In this document: positions 16,113 through 24,499 of the stretch, in pieces
Position numbering within the stretch: position 1 is the stretch's first letter
How the letters are laid out: the number at the start of each line of letters is the position of its first letter
Assembly: GCA_016715765.1 (NCBI GenBank)
Contig: JADJZJ010000044.1
Location: forward strand, 1 to 44,165
Source: Opitutaceae bacterium
GTDB lineage: Bacteria > Verrucomicrobiota > Verrucomicrobiia > Opitutales > Opitutaceae
Direction: 5' to 3'
DNA: 44,165 bases
Notes under the pieces: model-generated
What the model was told of the DNA's origin: nothing
Seen by the model: the letters and a program-made list of their open reading frames with translations, nothing else
Databases searched by the model: none
Made by a program: the position numbers and the translations under genes

Positions 16113-16896
16113 CAGTGACAGAGGTGGTTTCGTGGTCGGGGGCCCCGTGATAGGGCCGCGGAATCTTGAACAAAAGTGCGACTTCCCTGCTAGTCAGTTG
16201 TTTCATCGCCCGCAACGGGATTCCCTTGAGGCGGAAAGCGCCGATCTGGTAGCGGCGCAGGCGCTTCACATCGTAGCCCAGCGCGGTGAAGAGCAGGCGG
16301 ATCTCGCGTTTCTTGCCGTGGTGCATGTGCACGTCGAGATCGGTGGAGGACTGGTCGGCGCCGGGATTGACGAGCGCGGCGCGTTCCACCTTCAGGCGTT
16401 CGCCCTCGTACATGATGCCCTTGATGAGCTGCGGCAGGCGGGACTGCGAAAAACGCTGCTTGAGGATGACGTGGTAGCGTTTGACCACGATGTTGGAGGG
16501 GTGCATCAGCCGGTTGGCCAGGTCGCCATCGGTGGTGATGATGACCAGGCCCTCGCTGTCCTTGTCGAGCCGCCCGGCGCAGAAGAACCGCAGCGGGGCG
16601 AGCTCGCGGGGGAGGAGGTCGAAGATGGTCTCGTCGTTGTGCGGATCGTCGTTGGAGCACACCAGCCCGCGGGGCTTGTGCACGGCGAGGGTGATCCGGG
16701 GTTGCGGCGTGCCGCGCACGGGTTTGCCGGCGAAGGTCACGCGGGAGACGCCGGGTATGATCTTCTGCCCCAGGGTGGCGGCGGCCCCGTCCACCCAGAC
16801 TTCGCCCTGCGCAATCATGGCCTCGGCCTGGCGGCGGGAGCAGACGCCGGCATCGGCGAGGTATTTTTGCAGTCGGACGGGAGCGGCAGCGGTCAT
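16102..16896 (-). CDS. RsuA/RluB/RluE-family rRNA pseudouridine synthase
   Basis: A 264-residue enzyme that isomerises a uridine in rRNA to pseudouridine. An N-terminal S4 RNA-binding domain spans about residues 5-60 (VRLQKYLADAGVCSRRQAEAMI). The catalytic motif is GRLDKDSEGL with the nucleophilic Asp (family GRLDxDTEGL; Ser replaces Thr). The HHGKKREIRLLF motif is typical of the RluB branch. I prefer the ATG at 16896 (MTAAAPVRLQ) to an upstream in-frame start at 16935, because the S4 domain begins right after it and the extension looks non-coding. RluB is the most likely subfamily, but the target uridine cannot be fixed from sequence. Confidence 0.9.
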   Translation of the reverse strand: MTAAAPVRLQKYLADAGVCSRRQAEAMIAQGEVWVDGAAATLGQKIIPGVSRVTFAGKPVRGTPQPRITLAVHKPRGLVCSNDDPHNDETIFDLLPRELAPLRFFCAGRLDKDSEGLVIITTDGDLANRLMHPSNIVVKRYHVILKQRFSQSRLPQLIKGIMYEGERLKVERAALVNPGADQSSTDLDVHMHHGKKREIRLLFTALGYDVKRLRRYQIGAFRLKGIPLRAMKQLTSREVALLFKIPRPYHGAPDHETTSVTDES

Positions 16897-16997
16897 GTGG
16901 CAACGCAGTTGGCGGCATTTCCGCGTCCGGAGCAAGCCCGGGGCGCAGTTAAACTAAGGCTTGCGGCGGATTTTGGCGCCACCATTCATCCGCTGTC

Positions 16998-18161
16998 ATG
17001 TCAGCACCCGCCGCCCCCGCCGTCTACACCAAGGACAATCCCTTTCCGGCCATCATCATCGGCAACCGCGTGCTCAACCAACCCGGCTCGGCCAAGGAAA
17101 CGCGGCATTTCAGCGTGAGCCTGGCGGGCAGCGGCCTGCACTACGAGCCGGGCGATTCGCTGGGAATCTACCCGACCAACCGGGAGAGCGAAGTGGAGGA
17201 AATCATCGCCCTGCTGGGCGCCACGGGCGAGGAACCGGTCATCCCGGCCCGCGCCACGCAGCCGCTGACGTTGCGGGCGGCCCTGACCCAGGGTCTGGAT
17301 CTCGACCTGCCGACGAGGAAAATGGTCGAGATGGTCGCCGCCAAGATCACGGACGGGGCGTCGCGCCGGCACTTGCTGGACTTGCTGCTGCCGGAGAACC
17401 AGGCACGGCTGGAGACGTTTTTGCACGAGCGCAGCTTTGTGGATTTTCTGCACGAGTACCCCTCGGCCAGGTTTACTCCGCAGGAATTCGTCGGGCTGCT
17501 CCGGCGACTGATGCCGCGACTCTATTCCATCGCGTCCTCCCCCCGGTGTTTTCCGGACGAGGTGCATCTGACTGTGGCGGCGGTGCGGTACCGGACCAAC
17601 AACCGGGACCGAGTCGGCGTGTGCTCCACGTATTTGTCGGACCGGGTCACGCTGCATGCCGACCCCGTGCCGGTGTTTGTCCATCATTCGCACTTCAAGC
17701 CGCCGGCGGATGGAGCCCAGGATTGCATCATGGTCGGCCCGGGCACGGGCATCGCGCCCTTCCGGGCCTTTGTGCAGGATCGTATCGCCGCGAGCGCGAC
17801 CGGTCGCAACTGGGTGGTCTTTGGCGACCAAAGCCGGGCCACGGATTTCATTTATGGCGACGAGTGGCTCAACTGCCTCGCGCAGGGCCAGGTCGCGCGG
17901 CTCGACCTCGCCTGGTCGCGCGATCAGGCCCACAAGGTCTACGTGCAGGACAAGCTGCGCGAAAACGCGGCCGAGTTGTGGGCCTGGCTGCAGGGCGGGG
18001 CGGGTTTCTACGTCTGTGGCGACGCCAAGCGGATGGCCAAGGACGTGGACCTTGCACTCCACGAGATTGTGGCGCAACAAGGCGGGATGGACACCGCCGC
18101 CGCGGCCGACTACGTCAAGCAGTTGAAAAAGCACAAACGCTACCAACGCGACGTCTATTGA
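16998..18161 (+). CDS. CysJ-like FAD/NADPH reductase lacking the flavodoxin domain
   Basis: A 387-residue flavoprotein of the sulfite reductase/cytochrome P450 reductase type. It has only the connecting and FAD-binding domain (about 15-240) and the NADPH domain (240-387). FAD motifs: RLYSIASSP and GVCSTYL. NADPH/pyrophosphate motif: GPGTGIAPFRAF. The C-terminus KRYQRDVY is the typical CysJ ending with an aromatic terminal residue. The N-terminal flavodoxin domain of CysJ is absent, and the intact start leaves no room for it: the divergent gene begins 101 bases upstream. It would pass electrons directly to a haem or Fe-S partner, perhaps a sulfite reductase, which is not in this window. Confidence 0.9.
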   Translation: MSAPAAPAVYTKDNPFPAIIIGNRVLNQPGSAKETRHFSVSLAGSGLHYEPGDSLGIYPTNRESEVEEIIALLGATGEEPVIPARATQPLTLRAALTQGLDLDLPTRKMVEMVAAKITDGASRRHLLDLLLPENQARLETFLHERSFVDFLHEYPSARFTPQEFVGLLRRLMPRLYSIASSPRCFPDEVHLTVAAVRYRTNNRDRVGVCSTYLSDRVTLHADPVPVFVHHSHFKPPADGAQDCIMVGPGTGIAPFRAFVQDRIAASATGRNWVVFGDQSRATDFIYGDEWLNCLAQGQVARLDLAWSRDQAHKVYVQDKLRENAAELWAWLQGGAGFYVCGDAKRMAKDVDLALHEIVAQQGGMDTAAAADYVKQLKKHKRYQRDVY

Positions 18162-18174
18162 TCCCCCTTAAATC

Positions 18175-18927
18175 ATGAGTCTGACCTACACCAATCGCAC
18201 AGCCCTGGTAACCGGCGCCGGCCGCGGCATCGGGCGCGCCATCGCCGAGACCCTCGCCCGCAGCGGCGTCACGGTCATCTGCGTCTCAAAGTCCGCCGAC
18301 TCCTGCGGCGCGGTTGCGACGGCCATCAACGCCGCCGGCGGCAAAGCCAAAGCCCTGGCCGTGGACGTGGCCGACGGGGCGGCGGTCGCCAAGGCCGCGG
18401 AGGCGTTGCTCGCGGAGTTCCCGCTCATCGACATCCTCGTCAACAACGCCGGCATCACCCGTGACGGCCTGCTTTTCCGCATGAGCGAGGCGGATTGGAA
18501 CGATGTGCTCTCCACCAACCTTTCCAGCTGCTTTCACTGGACCAAGCACCTCGCCCGCCCGATGACACGCGCCCGCTGGGGCCGCATCGTGAACATCACC
18601 TCGGTCAGCGGCATCATGGGCAACGCCGGGCAGGCGAACTATTCGGCGGCCAAGGCCGGGATGATCGGCCTGACCAAGAGCCTCGCGCGGGAATTCGCCG
18701 GCCGGAATGTGACCGTCAACGCCGTCGCCCCGGGCTTCATCAAGACCGACATGACGACTGACTTCGTGAACAGTCCCGAGGTATCGGCCAAAATTCTGGA
18801 AGCGGTTCCCCTCAAGCGATTCGGCGAGGCGGCGGATATTGCCAGCATGACCGCTTATCTGTGTTCCGAAGAAGCAAACTATGTCACCGGTCAGGTTTTT
18901 ACCGTTGACGGCGGCATGGCGATGTGA
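18175..18927 (+). CDS. fabG: 3-oxoacyl-[acyl-carrier-protein] reductase
   Basis: FabG reduces beta-ketoacyl-ACP with NADPH in fatty-acid elongation. The 250-residue short-chain dehydrogenase has the cofactor motif TGAGRGIGRA near residue 15, NNAG near residue 90, the catalytic Ser-Tyr-Lys set in SVSGIMGNAGQANYSAAKAG, and the family end GQVFTVDGGMAM. It starts 13 bases after the reductase gene and is followed by acpP and fabF, so the fatty-acid genes form a cluster. Assignment as FabG, not another SDR, rests on the close fit plus this context. Confidence 0.96.
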   Translation: MSLTYTNRTALVTGAGRGIGRAIAETLARSGVTVICVSKSADSCGAVATAINAAGGKAKALAVDVADGAAVAKAAEALLAEFPLIDILVNNAGITRDGLLFRMSEADWNDVLSTNLSSCFHWTKHLARPMTRARWGRIVNITSVSGIMGNAGQANYSAAKAGMIGLTKSLAREFAGRNVTVNAVAPGFIKTDMTTDFVNSPEVSAKILEAVPLKRFGEAADIASMTAYLCSEEANYVTGQVFTVDGGMAM

Positions 18928-18954
18928 AGCCTCCCTACCATTAAAGATTTTCAC

Positions 18955-19218
18955 ATGGCCGACACAAAACCCATCGAACAACGCGTTAAAGAGATCATTG
19001 TTAACCAACTCAATGTTAACGAGGAGCAGATCACGCCGACTGCCTCTTTCCTTGATGATCTTGGCGCCGATTCGCTCGACACCGTCGAGCTGATTATGGC
19101 TTTCGAGGAGGAGTTTAAGGACGAGATCAAAGGCGAAATTCCGGAATCCGACGCCGAAAAGCTTCAGACCGTCGGGCAGGTCATCGATTATATCAAGGCC
19201 AAGGCCGGCGCCAAATAA
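18955..19218 (+). CDS. acpP: acyl carrier protein
   Basis: An 87-residue acidic helical protein that carries acyl intermediates on a 4'-phosphopantetheine arm. The attachment Ser lies in the classic motif GADSLDTVELIMAFEEEF. The N-terminus (about nine residues) is slightly longer than in E. coli AcpP, which starts nearer the TIEERV helix. The gene sits 27 bases after fabG and is followed by a strong terminator. Codon use near the start is visibly less GC-rich than in its neighbours, which is common for highly expressed short genes. Confidence 0.97.
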   Translation: MADTKPIEQRVKEIIVNQLNVNEEQITPTASFLDDLGADSLDTVELIMAFEEEFKDEIKGEIPESDAEKLQTVGQVIDYIKAKAGAK

Positions 19219-19235
19219 GCATCGCTATCATTTTG

Positions 19236-19283
19236 GGCGCTCTGCCGGACTTTCCTCGGAAATTTCTGGCAGAGCGCCTTTTT
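19236..19283 (+). terminator. rho-independent terminator after acpP
   Basis: A perfect 11-bp outer stem (GGCGCTCTGCC with GGCAGAGCGCC) is closed by an AT-richer inner stem and followed by five Ts. It lies between acpP and fabF, so fabF probably needs read-through or its own promoter. Confidence 0.9.
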
Positions 19284-19317
19284 GTTTTCTGAAATCCGCG
19301 CACGCTTGAATACCCCA

Positions 19318-20565
19318 ATGCCGAATTTATCGTCCCGCCGGGTGGTGGTCACCGGGCTCGGCGTGGTCACCGCCGTCGGCCGGACCGTGGATGAGTTCTG
19401 GACCGGCCTGCTGGCCGGCCGGTGCGGCATCGGTCGCGTCACCCATTTTGATGCCTCCCAGTATGGCAGCCAGATCGGCGCCGAGGTGCGCGACTGGGAT
19501 CCCGCCCTCTACCTCGATCCCAAGGAGGTCCGCCGCAACGACCGCTTCACCCACTTTGCCTATGCCGCGGCGATGCAGGCGATCAAGGATGCCGCCCTGG
19601 ACATGGCGCAGGAGGACGGCGACCAGGTGGGCGTGATCATCGGCTCCGGCATCGGCGGCATGCAGACGATCGAGACCCAGCACTCGATTTTGCTCGAGCG
19701 CGGCCCGCGCAAGGTTTCGCCGTTCATGATTCCCTCGCTCATCAGCAACATGGCGGGCGGGCTCGTGGCGATCGCGCTCGGCGCGCGCGGTCCGAATTTC
19801 GGCATCGTCTCCGCCTGCGCCACCGGCACGCATGCCATCGGCGAGGCCTTCCATGCCATCCGCCGCGGCGATGCCGACGTGATGGTCGCGGGCGGCGCCG
19901 AGGCGGCGATCACGCCGCAGGCCTACGCGGGGTTCTGCTCCATGAAGGCCATGAGCACCCGCAATGACGAACCGGAGAAGGCGAGCCGGCCCTTTGACCT
20001 GAATCGCGACGGCTTCGTGATGGGGGAGGGCTCGGGGATTTTGGTGCTGGAAACCCTGGAGCATGCGCAGAAGCGCGGGGCGCGGATCTATTGCGAACTC
20101 GCCGGTTATGCGGCCACGTGCGACGCCCATCACATCACCCAGCCCGATCCGGACGGTCGGGGTCTGTCCCTCGCCATGAAGCGCGCCCTGGCGTGCGCGG
20201 GTGCCGCGCCGGAGTCGGTTGACTACATCAACGCGCACGGCACGTCCACGCCCTACAACGACAAATTTGAAACCCTGGCCATCAAGCAGGTTTTTGGCGA
20301 CCACGCCCGGCGGCTCGCGATCAGTTCGACCAAATCCATGACCGGCCACCTCCTGGGCGCCGCGGGTGGGATCGAGTCGGTCATCAGCGTGAAGACAATC
20401 GAGAGCGGGATGATCGCCCCGACCATCAATCTCACCGACCCCGATCCCGATTGTGATCTCGACTACGTGCCCAATGTGGCGCGGGCGTCCAAGGTTCGCA
20501 CCGTCCTGAGCAATAATCTCGGCTTCGGCGGGCAGAATGCAGCCGTGGTGTTCAGGGCGCTGTAA
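19318..20565 (+). CDS. fabF: 3-oxoacyl-[acyl-carrier-protein] synthase II
   Basis: FabF condenses malonyl-ACP with acyl-ACP to extend fatty acids. With the start at 19318 (MPNLSSRRVVVTG) it has 415 residues, the family length. An earlier in-frame ATG at 19282 overlaps the terminator and is unlikely. The catalytic Cys is in SACATGTHAIGEAF. The two active-site His are in NAHGTSTPYND and STKSMTGHLLGAAGG. The ending LSNNLGFGGQNAAVVF is typical. The gene follows acpP but is separated from it by a strong terminator hairpin. Confidence 0.96.
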   Translation: MPNLSSRRVVVTGLGVVTAVGRTVDEFWTGLLAGRCGIGRVTHFDASQYGSQIGAEVRDWDPALYLDPKEVRRNDRFTHFAYAAAMQAIKDAALDMAQEDGDQVGVIIGSGIGGMQTIETQHSILLERGPRKVSPFMIPSLISNMAGGLVAIALGARGPNFGIVSACATGTHAIGEAFHAIRRGDADVMVAGGAEAAITPQAYAGFCSMKAMSTRNDEPEKASRPFDLNRDGFVMGEGSGILVLETLEHAQKRGARIYCELAGYAATCDAHHITQPDPDGRGLSLAMKRALACAGAAPESVDYINAHGTSTPYNDKFETLAIKQVFGDHARRLAISSTKSMTGHLLGAAGGIESVISVKTIESGMIAPTINLTDPDPDCDLDYVPNVARASKVRTVLSNNLGFGGQNAAVVFRAL

Positions 20566-20593
20566 GGGCGCAGGGGGATTTGGCCTGCAGGTT

Positions 20594-20668
20594 GTAGGGC
20601 GGGGTCTCCGAACCCCGCCATGTGAACGTCGTTGGTCTTCGAGGCGGGGATCGGAATCCCCGCCCTAC
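20594..20668. repeat. GTAG...CTAC palindromic (REP/BIME-like) element 2
   Basis: A 75-bp element (79 bp if the flanking TT/AA are counted) made of two inverted units. The left unit is GTAG then GGCGGGGT-ctccga-ACCCCGCC. The right unit, on the other strand, is GTAG then GGCGGGGAT-tccg-ATCCCCGCC. Each unit is a near-perfect hairpin with a 5' GTAG, as in REP sequences. It lies between the convergent fabF and rpmB genes. Confidence 0.7.
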
Positions 20669-20705
20669 AAATCAAATAGCCAAAGGACGATGATTTTATA
20701 GGGAC

Positions 20706-20735
20706 AATAAAAAACCCGCAACCGTGGTTGCGGGT
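20706..20735 (-). terminator. rho-independent terminator of rpmB
   Basis: Read on the minus strand, a stem ACCCGCAACC/GGTTGCGGGT with a very tight loop runs into TTTTTTATT. It lies 26 bases after the rpmB stop. Confidence 0.85.
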
Positions 20736-20761
20736 CAAATGAAGGTGCGATTGCGTCGGGT

Positions 20762-20992
20762 TCAGGCCTTTTGGACCAAACCGGCCTTGATGGCCTTGAC
20801 TGATACCAGAAGACGCCGGGTGCCGCCGTTGGGCATTTTGACGCGGACGCGCTGCAAGTTGGGGCGGAATTTACGCTTGGTGATGCTGGTCACATGCGTT
20901 CCGATGCCGCCGCTTTTCTTGCTTTGTCCCTTACGATTGATGGAGCTGCCCTTGACGGGCCGCCGACCGGTGATTGCACAAATTCTGGCCAT
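20762..20992 (-). CDS. rpmB: 50S ribosomal protein L28
   Basis: A 76-residue, very basic protein of the large ribosomal subunit. It begins MARICAITGRRP, the L28 signature start, and continues with GIGTHVTSITKRKFRPNLQ and VKMPNGGTRRLLVSVKAIKAG. There are no Cys pairs beyond the single N-terminal Cys, so it is the zinc-free form. The gene has its own terminator. No Shine-Dalgarno site precedes the ATG. The methyltransferase gene ends 75 bases upstream on the same strand. Confidence 0.97.
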   Translation of the reverse strand: MARICAITGRRPVKGSSINRKGQSKKSGGIGTHVTSITKRKFRPNLQRVRVKMPNGGTRRLLVSVKAIKAGLVQKA

Positions 20993-21067
20993 GGTTTGAG
21001 AGGTTAAAGGGTTGGGAGTAAAGGGTGGCTCAAGGTCGAAGCAAGGGGAATCTTCCGATAATTCCTC

Positions 21068-22060
21068 TCATGGGCGGCGCGCATGCAAAACCTGGAATTT
21101 TTGCCCAAGATGTGCGGGATGCAGCAGTTGCATGAGTGACATTTTGCGCGGGCTGAAGCGCGCGGCCTCCTCCTGCACCACGGTGCTGATGAAATCGGAA
21201 GCCCGGTGGATGAAGAAGGATTCATGGGAATCCACAACGGGCTGACGGAATCCGTTCTCTGTCAGCGCCGCCACCAGCCAATCCCAGCAAACATGACAGG
21301 TCAGATCCTGTTCGCCAGGCTGCGCCAGCAGGTCGTTGCCCTGCACGTGGGCATGATAGGCCCGGGCGGTGCCGGCGGGGGTGGCTTCGGTGAGCTCGGC
21401 CCAGGACTTGCCGTAATCACACGCGATAAACAGGCCGCGCCAGGGTTGGGCGGCGATCCGGCGCAGGAGTTGGACGGACTCCAGGGGAGCATCGATGACA
21501 TAACCCTCCGTGACCTCAGCCGGCAGTTCCTGGGGCAACGGATCGGCCAGGACGGTGATTTCTGAAAACTGACCATCGCGCAGAGCGACGGCGATTTCCT
21601 GCCAGCGACCATCCCGGCCCACAAACCGTCGGAAAGGCTGGGCGTCAAAGAGCTCGTTGGAAAACACGATGCAGTCCCCGGCCAGTTCGATCGGATCGCC
21701 GTGGATGATGGTGCGCGCGCCGGCAAAGGGGTGCGGGAGGCCTTGGATGACGCCCTGGCCGGGTTCGGCTCCGATTTCGATGAAGGTATGCCGGGCGAGT
21801 TCGCCGGCCGGCAAAAGCGAGCGGCAGGCGGCGATGATCAGCTCGCCGAATATCGCGCCGGACGTCGTGGCGGTGAAAAAATCGGTGCCGGGGCCATAGC
21901 CCACCCGCGGCCGGTCCGAGCGGTAATAGCCCACCGCGGGATGGTAGAGCGCCAGCTCCATGAAGCGGTCAAACCGCAGCACGCCCGCCGGGCCGGCCTG
22001 GGCGCGGAAGACCTCGGGAAAGGACGCCCGATTGGCGTTGGTTGGCGATGACGAACCCAT
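21068..22060 (-). CDS. SAM-dependent methyltransferase of the MidA/NDUFAF7 family
   Basis: A 330-residue protein matching the family of mitochondrial NDUFAF7 (MidA), which methylates an arginine of a complex I subunit during assembly. Landmarks: YHPAVGYY near the N-terminus, GTDFFTATTSGAIFGELI, the SAM-binding segment FIEIGAEPGQG, and SNELFDAQPFRRF, which is the family's substrate motif. Bacterial members are widespread, but their targets are mostly unknown. It is divergent from the S41 protease gene with only 16 bases between start codons. Confidence 0.87.
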   Translation of the reverse strand: MGSSSPTNANRASFPEVFRAQAGPAGVLRFDRFMELALYHPAVGYYRSDRPRVGYGPGTDFFTATTSGAIFGELIIAACRSLLPAGELARHTFIEIGAEPGQGVIQGLPHPFAGARTIIHGDPIELAGDCIVFSNELFDAQPFRRFVGRDGRWQEIAVALRDGQFSEITVLADPLPQELPAEVTEGYVIDAPLESVQLLRRIAAQPWRGLFIACDYGKSWAELTEATPAGTARAYHAHVQGNDLLAQPGEQDLTCHVCWDWLVAALTENGFRQPVVDSHESFFIHRASDFISTVVQEEAARFSPRKMSLMQLLHPAHLGQKFQVLHARRP

Positions 22061-22076
22061 TTACAAAGCGAAGCAG

Positions 22077-23387
22077 ATGCACACTGTCGCCGGTATGCTC
22101 AAACGCTTTCTCACGGTGGCCGTCGGGACCATGGTCGGTCTCCTGCTGGCGGCGGGCGCCATGCGGCTTTCGCTGGCGTGGAGCTTCTGGCCCAACCGGG
22201 ACCTGGAGCGGTCCAGCGCCGCGGTGCGCGAGGTGATGAAACTGGTGAACGAAAACTATGTCGATTCCGATCGGGCCAGGCATGACCGCCTCGCCCGGGA
22301 GGCGATCCACGGCATGGTGGAAACGCTGGATCCGCATTCGGAATTTCTCGAGCAGAGCGACCTGGCGCGGTTCGAGGAGGAACTGGACGGGGAATTCGGC
22401 GGCGTGGGCATCCAGGTCGAATCCCGGAACGACCGGGTGGTGGTCATCGCGCCCATGGCCGGCACGCCGGCCGAAAGGGCGGGGATCCTGCGGGCCGATG
22501 AAATCCTCACCGTGGACGGCGAGGACCTGCGGGCCAGCCAGGGCATGGACGCGGTGATCGACCGCCTCCGCGGCAAGCCGGGCTCGACCGTCAGGATGGG
22601 AATCCTCCGGCCCGGCCCGCAAAAAAAACTGGAGTTCACGCTGGTGCGCGAACTCATCAAGCAGCAGAGCGTCCGGGAGGTGAGCGTGCTGGAGGGCCGC
22701 ATCGGCTACATCCAGCTGGCCGATTTTTCCGCGAAGACCGGCGCGGAGTTCCGCGACGCCCTGAACCGCCTGCTGCGCGACGGCGTGGACAGCCTGGTGC
22801 TGGATCTGCGCAACAACCCGGGCGGCCTGCTCGAGGCGGCCGTGGAAGTGGCGGAACCGTTTTTCCGCACCGATGAGCTGATCGTCTACACCCAGGGCAG
22901 CACGCCGGACAACCGGGAGAATTTCCTCGGCGAACTGGACGGCGAACCCGTGGCGCTGCCCATGGTGGTGCTGATCAATGCCGGCACGGCCAGCGCGGCC
23001 GAGGTGGTCACCGGGGCGCTGAAGGACACCGGCCGCGCGGTCATCGTGGGCGAGCGATCCTTCGGCAAGGGCTCCGTCCAATCCCTGTTCAAGCTGCGCA
23101 ACGGCGAAGGCGTGCGCCTGACCACGGCGCGGTATTTCACGCCCGGCGGGGCGAGCATCCATGAGAAGGGCATCACGCCCCAGATCGAGGTCGTGATGAC
23201 GCCCGAGGAGGACAACAAGCTGCGACTCCAGCGGAACCGGCGGGACGTGACGAATCCGCAGGAGTTCAACGAGCGCTTCGGCTTTGTCCCGATCGAGGAC
23301 CGCCAGTTGCAGGCCGGCCTGGATGTCCTGCGGGCGGCCGACGTGCTGACCAGCCGGGCCGCCACGAGGCACGAGGTGCGGCCGTGA
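22077..23387 (+). CDS. S41-family C-terminal processing peptidase
   Basis: A periplasmic serine protease of the CtpA/Prc type, 436 residues from the ATG at 22077; a second Met at 22095 is also possible. It has an N-terminal membrane anchor or signal (about residues 8-32), a helical segment, a PDZ domain (about 95-180, with GGVGIQVE and GTPAERAGIL), then the catalytic core. The Ser/Lys dyad is visible: Ser306 in NAGTASAAEV and Lys331 in GERSFGKGSVQ, 25 residues apart as in the family. The stop overlaps the tsaD start by four bases. Substrates cannot be predicted. Confidence 0.93.
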   Translation: MHTVAGMLKRFLTVAVGTMVGLLLAAGAMRLSLAWSFWPNRDLERSSAAVREVMKLVNENYVDSDRARHDRLAREAIHGMVETLDPHSEFLEQSDLARFEEELDGEFGGVGIQVESRNDRVVVIAPMAGTPAERAGILRADEILTVDGEDLRASQGMDAVIDRLRGKPGSTVRMGILRPGPQKKLEFTLVRELIKQQSVREVSVLEGRIGYIQLADFSAKTGAEFRDALNRLLRDGVDSLVLDLRNNPGGLLEAAVEVAEPFFRTDELIVYTQGSTPDNRENFLGELDGEPVALPMVVLINAGTASAAEVVTGALKDTGRAVIVGERSFGKGSVQSLFKLRNGEGVRLTTARYFTPGGASIHEKGITPQIEVVMTPEEDNKLRLQRNRRDVTNPQEFNERFGFVPIEDRQLQAGLDVLRAADVLTSRAATRHEVRP

Positions 23388-24433
23388 TTCTCGCGCTGGA
23401 AAGTTCCTGCGACGAAACGGCGGTGGCGCTGTTTGATCCCCGGCGCGGGCTGGTCGGGGAGTGGCTGCACACGCAGATGGCGCTGCATGAGCGTCACGGC
23501 GGTGTGGTGCCCGACCTCGCGACCCGGGAGCACGTCCGGCAATTTGCCCCGCTGCTGGCCCGGGCCCGGGCGGAAACCGGTTTCGAGGGCGTCACCGCGG
23601 TGGCGGTGACGCAGGGTCCCGGCCTGGCCGCGTGTCTCGCCATCGGCGTGGCGGCGGCCAAGGCCCTGGCGGTGGCGTTGCGCGTGCCGGTGCTGGGCGT
23701 GAACCATCTCCGGGCGCACGTGCTCTCGCCCTTCATCGCCTTGCACGCCGGGGCCCCCGCGGATTTTGAGCGTCGCTACGCGGCGCTGCTGCCGCATCTC
23801 GCACTGGTGGTGTCCGGTGGGAACACCATGCTGTGCGCCTTGGAAGGCGACCGGCGGATCACGGTGATTTCCTCCACGCGGGATGACGCCGCCGGCGAGG
23901 CGCTGGACAAGGGGGCCAAGCTGCTCGGGCTGGGTTATCCGGGCGGACCGCTGATCGAAAAACTGGCGGCCGCCGGCAGGGTGGACGCGTATGATTTTCC
24001 GCGCGGCATCGGCCGCCGGGACGAATTGGACTTCAGCTTTTCCGGACTGAAGACGAGCCTGCGCTACACCATCGAGAAGCTCACGCCGGCGGAGGTGGAG
24101 GCCCGCCGGCCCGACCTCTGCGCCAGCTACCAGCAGGCCGTGATCGACGCGTTGCTCCGCAAGACGCGCGCGGCCCTGGCCACGCGGCGATTCGCCAGCC
24201 TCGGGCTGTCCGGCGGCGTGGCGAACAATCGCACGCTGCGGGCCGCGGCGGCGAAACTGGCCGCCGACCGCCGGCTGCCCCTGCTGGCCGCGGAACCGGC
24301 GCACACGGGTGACAATGCCGGCATGATCGCCTTTGCCGCGTGGAGTGACCGCACCGGTGTGGACCGGACCGCGGGATGGGGCCTGGGCGTCAATCCGAGC
24401 CTGGCGGTCGACACGGAGCCGGTCAGCAGGTAG
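23384..24433 (+). CDS. tsaD: tRNA N6-threonylcarbamoyladenosine transferase
   Basis: TsaD transfers the threonylcarbamoyl group from TC-AMP to A37 of ANN-decoding tRNAs, working with TsaB and TsaE, which are not in this window. The protein has 349 residues and a GTG start overlapping the protease stop. The ASKHA-fold motifs are present: LALESSCDETAVA at the N-terminus, GGVVPDLATREHV, the metal-binding NHLRAH (His-x-x-x-His), SGGNTMLC, the FSFSGLKTSLR motif, and GGVANNRTLR near the C-terminus. The end, THTGDN-like as AHTGDNAGMIAFAAW, holds the metal-binding Asp. Confidence 0.96.
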   Translation: MILALESSCDETAVALFDPRRGLVGEWLHTQMALHERHGGVVPDLATREHVRQFAPLLARARAETGFEGVTAVAVTQGPGLAACLAIGVAAAKALAVALRVPVLGVNHLRAHVLSPFIALHAGAPADFERRYAALLPHLALVVSGGNTMLCALEGDRRITVISSTRDDAAGEALDKGAKLLGLGYPGGPLIEKLAAAGRVDAYDFPRGIGRRDELDFSFSGLKTSLRYTIEKLTPAEVEARRPDLCASYQQAVIDALLRKTRAALATRRFASLGLSGGVANNRTLRAAAAKLAADRRLPLLAAEPAHTGDNAGMIAFAAWSDRTGVDRTAGWGLGVNPSLAVDTEPVSR

Positions 24434-24499
24434 GGGCACCAACCGAACACCCGTCCGGAGGCCGGGTGCCACCCAACTGGCAACGGTCCCGCACGCCTG

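Noticed and set aside
16897..16935. Upstream start for the pseudouridine synthase
   Set aside because: The added 13 residues are unlike an S4-domain start, and the Met at 16896 immediately precedes the conserved region.
24434..24499. Bidirectional terminator between tsaD and rpoN
   Set aside because: A CACCCG/CGGGTG stem is present but has no T-tract on either strand, so the call is too weak.
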